Shown one piece after another: positions 1-5,030 of a DNA stretch of 5,478 bases (positions are counted from its first letter, which is position 1; the number at the start of each line of letters is the position of its first letter). The notes below the pieces were generated by a model. The model was given only the letters and a program-made list of their open reading frames with translations, ran no database searches and was not told the origin of the DNA. The stretch comes from Gammaproteobacteria bacterium (GTDB lineage: Bacteria; Pseudomonadota; Gammaproteobacteria; Steroidobacterales; Steroidobacteraceae), in NCBI GenBank assembly GCA_005877965.1, contig VBNP01000240.1:1-5478 (forward strand), written 5' to 3'. Both the position numbers and the translations under genes were made by a program.

Positions 1-396
1 GCCCGGGCCGATCCCCCGCTCGGCGAGCAGGGCCGCCAAGCCGTCGGCCTGGGCCCGCAGCTCGCCGTAGCTCCACGTGCGCACTTCGCCGTCCTCGCCC
101 TCCCAGATCAGCGCCCGACGCTCGGGGGGATGGCGGTCGACGCACACGTGAGCGAAGTTGAGCGCGCCCCCGACGAACCACTTCGCCCACGGGATGCCGT
201 CAGAGGTGTCGAGGACCTTTCCGTATGGCGTGGCGAACTCGATGCCGAGAAAGCCCACGACCGCGTCCCAGAACCATTCGGGCTCGTCGATCGAACGCCG
301 CACCAGCTCGTCGAAGTGGTCGATGCCGTGGGCGGCCATGAAGCGACCGACGTTGGTGGCGCCCGGATCGCTCGGGAACCACGCCGGGTCCCTCAT
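1..396 (-). CDS. acetyl-CoA synthetase-like acyl-CoA ligase, N-terminal part (cut by left edge)
   Basis: This is the first 132 codons of an AMP-forming acyl-CoA synthetase; the frame is open to base 1, so the rest lies outside the window. Family enzymes activate acetate or another short carboxylate with ATP to an acyl-adenylate and then form the CoA thioester in the cytoplasm. The N-terminus begins MRDPAWFPSD. Residues about 35-90 look like the acetyl-CoA synthetase N-terminal domain, with EPEWFWDAVV, then GIPWAKWFVGGALNFAHVCVD, the counterpart of the family's 'WFpGarLNya' motif. RRALIWEGEDG and RTWSYGELRAQAD then open the AMP-binding domain. The adenylation motifs are not in the window, so the substrate cannot be told; acetate, propionate and acetoacetate are all possible. 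The ATG at 394-396 overlaps the ancestral stop of the upstream aminotransferase (ATGA), and GGAGGAG lies 11 nt upstream. Both support this start and translational coupling. Confidence 0.88.
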   Translation of the reverse strand, partial: MRDPAWFPSDPGATNVGRFMAAHGIDHFDELVRRSIDEPEWFWDAVVGFLGIEFATPYGKVLDTSDGIPWAKWFVGGALNFAHVCVDRHPPERRALIWEGEDGEVRTWSYGELRAQADGLAALLAERGIGPG

Positions 397-1420
397 CGTG
401 AGAGCAGCTCCTCCAGGGCGCCCAGCAAGAGGGTCACGTTTCGGGGCCGGGCCGTGTTGCCCATGCAGCCGACACGCCAGACCCTGCCGGCGAGTAGCGG
501 TCGACGAGGTCTCGGCGGGCGGAGGCGCCGTCGACGCCCTCGGGCAGCCACACCGCCGTGAGGTCGGGCAGGCGGTGGCCCTCCTCGGCGAAGAGCCGGA
601 AGCCCAGCTTCTCGAGGCCCTCCTGGAGGGCGCGCCCACAAGACTGGTGGCGGGCCCAGGACGCCTGAAGCCCTTCCTCGAGGAGCACGCCCAACCCGGC
701 GTGCAGGGCGTACAGCATGGAGATGGGTGGCGTGTGGTGGTACTTGCGAGCGGCGCCCAGGTACTCGCCGATCATCCCCAGATCGAGATACCACGACTGC
801 GACCGCTCCACGAAGCGCTCCCGCGCCCGATCCGACACCGTGAGCGGAGCCAGCCCGGGCGGGACGCTGAGGCACTTCTGGGTGCCGGCATAGGCGATGT
901 CGACACCCCAGGCGTCGATATTGACCTCGATGCCGCCCAACGACGTCACGCAGTCGACGAGGAGAAGGGCGTCCCCTTTCGCCGCTCCCAGCGGGGCCAC
1001 GTCGTTCCGAACACCGGTGGACGTCTCGGCGTGGACGACTGCGATGACCTTCGGCGACGGGTGGGCGTCGATGAGCCGTCGGGGATCGAGCGTCCGGCCC
1101 CACTCCGCGTCCACCCGCACGACCTCGGCGCCGCAGCGCGAGGCCACGTCACACATGCGCTCGCCGAACAGTCCGTTGACGCCCACGACGACGACGTCGC
1201 CCGGGCCCACGACGTTGACGAAGGCCGCTTCCATACCGGCCGAGCCCGTGCCGCTCACAGGAAGGGTCAGAGCGTTGCCGGTCTGGAACACGTTGCGCAG
1301 CCGGTCGCAGGTCTCGTCGAGCAGGCCGAGGAAGGCGGGATCGAGATGGCCGACGACGGGCCGGGCCAGAGCCTGCATGACCTCCGGGTAGGGGTTGGAC
1401 GGGCCCGATCCCATCAGCAC
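393..1420 (-). pseudogene. alanine-glyoxylate / serine-pyruvate-type aminotransferase (class V fold), frame broken near its C-terminus
   Basis: This is a PLP-dependent fold-type I aminotransferase that transfers an amino group to glyoxylate or pyruvate. Numbered in the fused frame, it has the N-terminal VLMGSGPSNPYPEV (310-323), the PLP phosphate loop SGTGSAGMEAAF (365-376), LLLVDCVTSLGG with the Asp that pairs with the PLP nitrogen (462-472, D465), and AGTQKCLSVPPGL with the Schiff-base Lys (487-499, K491). After DLVDRYS the frame runs into non-homologous residues and stops at 434. In another frame the expected C-terminus resumes as LAGRVWRVGCMGNTARPRNV and ends at a TGA at 393-395, overlapping the synthetase ATG. 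The resumed part carries the Arg that binds the substrate carboxylate in this family (Arg360 of human AGT). Between the two pieces the usual stretch of the type 'IEIGGGLGP' is missing, about 31 nt. GTG at 1418-1420 or ATG at 1412-1414 would be the separate starts, but neither has a good ribosome site. The family call is firm; whether the break is biological or an error is open. Confidence 0.72.
408..414 (-). promoter_or_regulatory. ribosome binding site of the acyl-CoA synthetase gene
   Basis: GGAGGAG on the minus strand lies 11 nt before the ATG at 396. It sits inside the last codons of the aminotransferase's shifted frame. The spacing is slightly long, but the match to the anti-Shine-Dalgarno sequence is strong. 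Confidence 0.5.
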
Positions 1421-2347
1421 GTGCTCGTTGTTCGAAAGTGAAAGGACCAAGCCGTCGAGGATGTCGGCCTCGCTCACCAGGCACTCGGCGAAGTCGAAGA
1501 AGCGCATGACGGCGACGAGGATGGCGGCCCCGCCCACGATCACGTCGGCCCTCGCCTCCTCGAGCCCGGGGTTGTGGATCCGTTCGGCCCGCGACTCCGT
1601 GGCAAGCGTGCGGAAGACGTCCTCGGCCGCGGCACGCGTCAGAACGAAGTGGTGGATGCGGTCACGGTCGTACTGCGGGAGGCCCTGCTCGACGGCGGCG
1701 ACGGTTGTGACCGTGCCCGCCAGTCCGACGAACCGCCGGGCCTCACGCGAGGCCGGCAACTCTCTGGCCACGTCCTCCAGGTGGTCGCGGGCCACGGAGA
1801 CGACCTGGCTGAGCTCTTCGGGCGCGGGAGGGTCGTGGTGCAGGAACTTCTCGGTCAGGCGCACGCACCCCATGTCGACCGAGAGCACCCCCTCCGGCTC
1901 CGTGGTGCCGACCGCGAACTCTGTCGACCCCCCGCCGATGTCGGCGACGAGGAAGGGCCCGTCGGCGGGATCCAGCGCCGCCGTGGCGCCGAGAAAGGAG
2001 AGGCGCCCTTCGGCCTCTCCGGACAAAAGCTCAGGTCGCACGCCCACGATGTCTTCGGCCCCACCGAAGAACGTCTCCCGGTTGGCGGCGTCGCGCGCCG
2101 CCGACGTCGCCGTCATCCGCACCCGCTCGACGCCGAGCCCGTCCATCACCCCGCGGTACTCGCGGAGGACGTCCAGGGTGCGGTCGACGGCTGCCGGCGC
2201 CAGCTCGCCGGTGGCGTCGACGGCCTGGCCCAGCCGGGTGATGCGCATCAGGCGCTCGAGCGTGCGGTCGCCGCCCTCGCTGACGAGAAGCCGGGTCGAG
2301 TTCGTGCCGCAGTCGACGGCGGCGAGCACGGGGCCGTCAGCGGCCAC
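434..2347 (-). CDS. Ppx/GppA phosphatase fused in frame to an alanine-glyoxylate-type aminotransferase
   Basis: One open frame of 637 codons holds two enzymes. Residues 1-305 form a complete Ppx/GppA phosphatase (exopolyphosphatase or pppGpp phosphohydrolase, ASKHA fold). Seen in order are VDCGTNSTRLLV (11-22), TATSAARDAANRETFF (79-94), the SGEAEGRLSFLGA motif with the presumed catalytic Glu (109-121), VADIGGGSTEFAVG (134-147), VDMGCVRLTEKF (157-168) and VGLAGTVTTVAAVEQG (207-222). The usual family ending SEADILDGLVLSL is at 292-304. Without a stop the frame continues through SNNEHV into an aminotransferase from about residue 310. Actinobacterial Ppx proteins are normally about 310-320 residues and end here. 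The aminotransferase part loses its own frame near residue 618 and ends with a foreign tail of about 18 residues. I chose the GTG at 2345-2347 because GAGGAG lies 7 nt upstream and it gives an 11-nt overlap with the DUF501 gene. The frame is open up to 2575, but that extra part has the composition of a shadow. Whether a fused protein is made is unknown. Confidence 0.75.
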   Translation of the reverse strand: MAADGPVLAAVDCGTNSTRLLVSEGGDRTLERLMRITRLGQAVDATGELAPAAVDRTLDVLREYRGVMDGLGVERVRMTATSAARDAANRETFFGGAEDIVGVRPELLSGEAEGRLSFLGATAALDPADGPFLVADIGGGSTEFAVGTTEPEGVLSVDMGCVRLTEKFLHHDPPAPEELSQVVSVARDHLEDVARELPASREARRFVGLAGTVTTVAAVEQGLPQYDRDRIHHFVLTRAAAEDVFRTLATESRAERIHNPGLEEARADVIVGGAAILVAVMRFFDFAECLVSEADILDGLVLSLSNNEHVLMGSGPSNPYPEVMQALARPVVGHLDPAFLGLLDETCDRLRNVFQTGNALTLPVSGTGSAGMEAAFVNVVGPGDVVVVGVNGLFGERMCDVASRCGAEVVRVDAEWGRTLDPRRLIDAHPSPKVIAVVHAETSTGVRNDVAPLGAAKGDALLLVDCVTSLGGIEVNIDAWGVDIAYAGTQKCLSVPPGLAPLTVSDRARERFVERSQSWYLDLGMIGEYLGAARKYHHTPPISMLYALHAGLGVLLEEGLQASWARHQSCGRALQEGLEKLGFRLFAEEGHRLPDLTAVWLPEGVDGASARRDLVDRYSPAGSGVSAAWATRPGPET

Positions 2348-2789
2348 GGAGTCGCTCCTCGACCCAGCGGCCGATGGGGTCGTCTCCTCCCGCCAGATGC
2401 CAGGCGTAGTGGGCGTGCAGGCACTTGACGCCCCGGCGGGTGCCGCCCACCCCGCCCGCGGGACGGGGCCCGGTGTGGCCGCCAGGCAGAGCGGCGTCGC
2501 GCTCGGCCGCGTATCGGGCGTGGGCGGCGGCCAGCTCGGCCGGGCTGACGGCGGCCTCGGCCGCCCGTACCCCACCCGCCGACTCCAGCCTGCTCACCGC
2601 GTCGCAGAGCTCGGCGTCGACGAGCCAGTAACGGGTGGGCATGGGGGTGCCGTCTTCGAGGAGGGGCTCGTTCCGGATCACCACCGGTTCTCCGTCCGGT
2701 CCGCGCACGGCGACCTCGTACCGGCCCTGTGGCGGCCGGCCCAGCAACCGGGTGACGGTGGCGTGGTCGTCTGGCACCGCTCCAGTCAA
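2337..2789 (-). CDS. DUF501 family protein
   Basis: This is a 150-residue protein of the DUF501 family, whose function is not known. Family features are TVTRLLGRPPQG near the N-terminus (11-22), a central block GEPVVIRNEPLLEDGTPMPT (33-52) followed directly by RYWLV, the stretch RLESAGGVRAAEAAV (67-81), and a C-terminal GGVGGTRRGVKCLHAHYAWH (112-131). No signal peptide or membrane segment is seen, so it is probably cytoplasmic. In actinobacteria this family commonly sits next to ppx, often with eno and a divIC/ftsB-like gene. Here the ppx neighbour is kept, eno and the division gene are not in the window, and a DUF72 gene lies upstream instead. The start used is the TTG at 2787-2789, which overlaps the DUF72 stop as TTGA; a GTG at 2775-2777 is an alternative. 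The gene overlaps the Ppx start by 11 nt, which suggests coupled translation and a shared role. Confidence 0.85.
   Translation of the reverse strand: MTGAVPDDHATVTRLLGRPPQGRYEVAVRGPDGEPVVIRNEPLLEDGTPMPTRYWLVDAELCDAVSRLESAGGVRAAEAAVSPAELAAAHARYAAERDAALPGGHTGPRPAGGVGGTRRGVKCLHAHYAWHLAGGDDPIGRWVEERLRGR
2355..2360 (-). promoter_or_regulatory. ribosome binding site that decides the Ppx start
   Basis: GAGGAG on the minus strand lies 7 nt before the GTG at 2345-2347, inside the last codons of the DUF501 gene. It is the reason for choosing this GTG over the longer open frame. Confidence 0.6.
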
Positions 2790-3493
2790 CCGCGGACGGC
2801 CTCGTACAACCGGAGCGCCTCCTCGGGATCGCCGTCATGGCGGAAGTAGACGAAGGTGGGCTTCTCCAGCGACACCAGTCGTGCCGCCCACCCGTCGAGG
2901 GCGGCGGCGTCGTAGCGGGCCCGGCGCAGGCGCACGTAGGCGATGCGACCGGCGTCGCTGAGCACGGGTGCAGCGTCGTCGCGGTCGCGGTCGGTGGTGA
3001 CCAAGGAGGCCCCCTTGCTGTCGAGCCTGTCGACGATGGCCGGTGTGTGCCACGCCGGTGCCAGCTCGAAAACCGCCGACGGTTGGGCCGGCAGGGCCGC
3101 CAGCAACCGATCGAGGCGCCCGACATCAGGCTGCCGGTGCGGTAGCTGGAAGAGGACCGGCCCCAACCGGGAGCCGAGCGGCGCCACGGCCGAGAAGAAG
3201 GCCTCGACGCGTTCCTCGACGCCGGCGAGGTCAGCGCGGTGGGTGATCCCCACGTGGGCCTTGACCGCGAAGCGGAACTCCTGCGGCACGCTTTCCGTCC
3301 ATCCTTGGAGGATCGATTGCTGGGGACGGCGACGGAAGGTGTTGTGGGCCTCGACCGTCGGCAGGCGCACCGAGTACTCGGCCAACATGCGGGCGGGCGG
3401 GGTGCGCAGCGGGTAGAAGGCTCCCACCCACGTCCGGTACGACCAGCCGCTCGTGCCCACAAGCACTTCAGCCACAGCCAATAATGGCGGCAT
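2786..3493 (-). CDS. DUF72 (YecE-like) family protein
   Basis: This is a 235-residue protein of the DUF72 family, which has a TIM-barrel-like fold and no firmly established reaction. Seen are VLVGTSGWSYRTWVGAFYP (10-28), PTVEAHNTFRRRP (45-57), FRFAVKAHVGITHRADL (73-89), LGPVLFQLPHRQPDVGRLDR (110-129) and YFRHDGDPEEALRLYEA (216-232). It differs from YecE: the usual 'VEINSTFYR' is VEAHNTFRR, and the usual 'FExRHxSW' block is FELAPAWHT (142-150). From memory this matches a shorter actinobacterial subgroup rather than decay, because the whole frame is intact. The ATG at 3491-3493 overlaps the nicotinamidase ATG. A GTG at 3473-3475 is a credible alternative start, since family members tend to begin close to the VLVGTSGW motif and a -10-like element lies just before it. 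The stop overlaps the DUF501 start by 4 nt, so it appears to be the first gene of the minus-strand operon. Confidence 0.85.
   Translation of the reverse strand: MPPLLAVAEVLVGTSGWSYRTWVGAFYPLRTPPARMLAEYSVRLPTVEAHNTFRRRPQQSILQGWTESVPQEFRFAVKAHVGITHRADLAGVEERVEAFFSAVAPLGSRLGPVLFQLPHRQPDVGRLDRLLAALPAQPSAVFELAPAWHTPAIVDRLDSKGASLVTTDRDRDDAAPVLSDAGRIAYVRLRRARYDAAALDGWAARLVSLEKPTFVYFRHDGDPEEALRLYEAVRG
3478..3487. promoter_or_regulatory. A/T-rich island, possible shared -10 element for two divergent genes
   Basis: CCAATAATGG is a rare A/T run in this GC-rich region. On the plus strand AATAAT (3480-3485) ends 6 nt before the nicotinamidase ATG, the spacing expected for a leaderless transcript starting at the A of the ATG. 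On the minus strand CATTAT (3486-3481) ends about 5 nt before the GTG at 3475 of the DUF72 gene. No good -35 box is seen on either side, and no Shine-Dalgarno sequence precedes either start. The promoter role is inferred. Confidence 0.4.
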
Positions 3494-4064
3494 GGACAGG
3501 TCAAAGCGGGCGCTGGTGATCGTCGACCTCCAGAACGACTTCTGCGAGGGCGGCTCGCTGGGCGTCGACGGTGGCGCCGAGGTCGCCCGTCGGATCAGCC
3601 GCTACGTCGCTCGCCACGGCGCCGACTACGACCTGGTCGTGGCCAGCCGCGACTACCACATCGAGCCGGGGGGACACTTCTCCGATCACCCCGACTTCCG
3701 CGACTCGTGGCCGGCCCACTGTGTCGTCGGGACGCCCGGGGCCGAGTTCCATCCCGACTTCACCGTGGACCGCCTCGACGACGTCTTCAGCAAGGGCGCC
3801 TACTCGGCCGCCTACTCCGCCTTCGAGGCCGTCGACGCCGAGGGTCGCACGCTCGAGCAGGTGCTCCGCGAGGCGGGTGTGGAGGAGATGGACATGGCTG
3901 GCCTGGCCACCGACTACTGCGTCCGGGCCACCACCCTCGATGCCGTCAAGGCCGGCTTCCGGGCCCGGGTCCTCACCGACCTCGCCGCCGGCGTGAACCC
4001 CGAGTCGACGGCGGCGGCCCTCGAGGAGATGGCGACCGCGGGGGTGGACCTGGCCGAGAGCTGA
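3492..4064 (+). CDS. pncA: nicotinamidase, PncA type (isochorismatase-like fold)
   Basis: This 190-residue cysteine hydrolase of the isochorismatase superfamily most likely converts nicotinamide to nicotinate and ammonia in the cytoplasm, feeding NAD salvage; the same family activates pyrazinamide. The catalytic triad is complete: D12 in VIVDLQNDF, K101 in FSKGAYSA and C143 in ATDYCVRATTLDA. The metal ligands D54, H56, H62 and H76 in the stretch SRDYHIEPGGHF...SWPAHC match Mycobacterium tuberculosis PncA D49, H51, H57 and H71 with a constant offset of 5. The oxyanion/substrate block CVVGTPGAEFHPDF is typical. The length is the usual one for the family. I chose the ATG at 3492: the frame is open from 3453, but those 13 codons lack homology. 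No ribosome site is seen, and AATAAT lies 6 nt upstream, so leaderless transcription is likely. It diverges from the DUF72 gene, with overlapping start codons. No pncB is next to it. Confidence 0.93.
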   Translation: MDRSKRALVIVDLQNDFCEGGSLGVDGGAEVARRISRYVARHGADYDLVVASRDYHIEPGGHFSDHPDFRDSWPAHCVVGTPGAEFHPDFTVDRLDDVFSKGAYSAAYSAFEAVDAEGRTLEQVLREAGVEEMDMAGLATDYCVRATTLDAVKAGFRARVLTDLAAGVNPESTAAALEEMATAGVDLAES

Positions 4065-4069
4065 CGCTG

Positions 4070-4089
4070 GAAATTTCACACAGCGAAAT
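4070..4089. repeat. short AT-rich inverted repeat just after the nicotinamidase stop
   Basis: GAAATTTC (4070-4077) is a perfect 8-nt palindrome, and ATTTC (4073-4077) pairs with GAAAT (4085-4089) across a 7-nt loop. The stem is too short and lacks a U run, so it is not a convincing terminator. It could be a protein-binding site, or chance in a small A/T-rich patch. Confidence 0.3.
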
Positions 4090-4175
4090 GGTTGTGACCG
4101 CGTCCGCTCCGCCCCGCTTTCAGGAGCGCGTTCTCTGCGCCATACCCGACCCCCGGGGACCTGGCCAAGCGCCGA

Positions 4176-4268
4176 CGTGCCGTTCGGCGTCATCTGCCCG
4201 CTCACGACCAGTTCACGGATCGCATCGGGAACCACCGCGGGCAGCCGCACGCGTAGCGTCGCCGCCAT
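4176..4268 (-). pseudogene. possible remnant of a regulator N-terminus (GntR-like), divergent from the methyltransferase
   Basis: On the minus strand an ATG at 4266-4268 opens a peptide beginning MAATLRVRLP. It continues with PDAIRELVVSGQMTPNGT, which resembles the first helix and turn of GntR-type winged-helix regulators ('aLReaIlsGrLaPGtr'). After about 31 residues the likeness is lost, and the frame only runs on as a shadow across the nicotinamidase gene. Codons are GCG-rich like those of the neighbouring methyltransferase. It may be the broken start of a regulator that once diverged from the methyltransferase gene, or it may be chance. Confidence 0.2.
4254..4259 (+). promoter_or_regulatory. 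possible -10 box of the methyltransferase gene (leaderless)
   Basis: TAGCGT fits the actinobacterial TANNNT -10 pattern and ends 7 nt before the ATG at 4267, as expected for a leaderless mRNA. No Shine-Dalgarno sequence is seen before this ATG and no clear -35 box. The motif is short and loose, so this is tentative. Confidence 0.3.
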
Positions 4269-4905
4269 GCCTGCCCCGCGCTGGTTCTTTCGCTTCATGT
4301 ACGACCGCGAGAGCGCGGCCTGGGAGCGGCGACGCGACGAGCCGGAGCACGGTGAGCTGGTCGAGCGGACCGCCGATGAGCTCGCGAACGTGGTTGCACC
4401 GCCCGGACCTGTAGCCGACCTCGGCTGCGGACCTGGCGCGCACGCGCTCGCACTCGCGCGGCGCGGTTACGACGTCGTCGGTGTCGACGGGTCACCTCGC
4501 ATGGTTGAGGTCGCGCGGACACGAGCAGCGCGCGACGAGGTCGACGCGACGTTCGACGTGCACGACGTCAGCGCGCCGCTCCGCTTCGCGGACGCGTCGC
4601 TCGGAGGTGTCCTCGCGATCCTCGTCCTACAGCACCTCCCGCATCCCGCGGCCTTCATCGCCGAGATCCGGCGCTGCCTCCGGCCGGGCGGGCACCTGTT
4701 GATCACCGCTCCCGCCCGCGACAGCACGTCGCTCACGTCCCAGAACCTGTACTGGCGGCTGCGCGCAGCGTGCTATCACCTCGTGCCCGGCGTCGTCCGC
4801 TTCTACGACACGAACTCCCTCCCTCGTCTAGTCGAGGACCAGGGCCTGACCGTCGTCGAGTGCAACGGCGAGCCCGGTCGCGTGAGCGTGTTGGCTCACG
4901 CATAA
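4267..4905 (+). CDS. class I SAM-dependent methyltransferase
   Basis: This 212-residue protein has the Rossmann-type methyltransferase fold (Methyltransf_11/25 type). Motif I is VADLGCGPGAHALALA (49-64). Next come the acidic end of strand 2, VVGVDGSPRMVEVAR (70-84), a motif II-like segment FDVHDVSAPLRFADASL (96-112), then AILVLQHLPHPAAFIAEIRR (117-136) and CLRPGGHLLITAPA (137-150). The C-terminal part (about 150-195) probably forms the substrate lid and carries FYDTNSLPRLVEDQGLTVVE. The acceptor molecule cannot be told from sequence. The ATG at 4267 is preferred over the longer frame from 4177, because WFFRFMYDRESAAWERR is the typical beginning of such proteins and the upstream codons look non-coding. 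The gene stands alone on the plus strand. Alanine is written mostly GCG, whereas the nicotinamidase and operon genes favour GCC, which suggests a different origin. Confidence 0.85.
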   Translation: MPAPRWFFRFMYDRESAAWERRRDEPEHGELVERTADELANVVAPPGPVADLGCGPGAHALALARRGYDVVGVDGSPRMVEVARTRAARDEVDATFDVHDVSAPLRFADASLGGVLAILVLQHLPHPAAFIAEIRRCLRPGGHLLITAPARDSTSLTSQNLYWRLRAACYHLVPGVVRFYDTNSLPRLVEDQGLTVVECNGEPGRVSVLAHA

Positions 4906-5030
4906 CCTCGCTCGTCGAATGTGCCCTCCAACGCCGGTTGCACGGCGCTCGCGATGTGGTCGACCGGCACTTCGGTGAAGCTGCTGGTAGCGGGCGAGAC
5001 AAGTTCGACGAGATCAACCTTCGGCAACGG
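4896..5030 (-). pseudogene. possible out-of-frame C-terminal tail of the P-loop protein
   Basis: One C too many in the CCC at 5029-5031 would explain this. Removing one base joins LLFDK to PLPKVDLVELVSPATSSF and continues for 44 residues to a TGA at 4896-4898, giving a protein of about 192 residues. The tail has ordinary amino-acid composition, unlike the arginine- and serine-rich shadows around it. It would overlap the end of the convergent methyltransferase gene by 10 nt. The present frame instead stops after FDKPVAEG, which is also an acceptable family ending, so this is uncertain. If the tail is not coding, the stretch 4906-5013 holds nothing I recognise. Confidence 0.3.

Noticed and set aside
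158..1441. Long plus-strand open frame of 427 codons antisense to the aminotransferase
   Set aside because: It is a GC-rich shadow: the composition is dominated by Ala, Gly, Arg and His, it has no recognisable motif, and it lies opposite clear enzyme motifs.
2348..2575. N-terminal extension of the Ppx frame upstream of the GTG at 2347
   Set aside because: It overlaps conserved DUF501 sequence in another frame, is Pro/Ala/Ser-rich without motifs, and the GTG has a well-placed GAGGAG.
1395..2849. Long plus-strand open frame of 484 codons antisense to Ppx and DUF501
   Set aside because: It is rich in Ser, Arg, Thr and Pro with no domain, and is fully explained as the antisense of conserved coding sequence.
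2248..3504. Minus-strand frame of 418 codons across DUF72 and DUF501
   Set aside because: It is an out-of-frame shadow; the two real families are read in other frames with conserved motifs and overlapping ends.
4073..4089. Hairpin ATTTC / GAAAT as a transcription terminator of the nicotinamidase gene
   Set aside because: The stem has only 5 A/T-rich pairs, with no GC stem and no T run following.
4072..4096. Likeness of AATTTCACACAG..GAAA..TGACC to the E. coli lacZ leader used in cloning vectors
   Set aside because: The match is only 12 nt plus a gapped, mismatched part. The flanks are ordinary host-like coding DNA on both sides, so vector carry-over is not supported.
3501..4298. Minus-strand frame of 265 codons across the nicotinamidase
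   Set aside because: Only its first residues, from 4268, look protein-like; the rest is antisense of a gene with complete catalytic residues.
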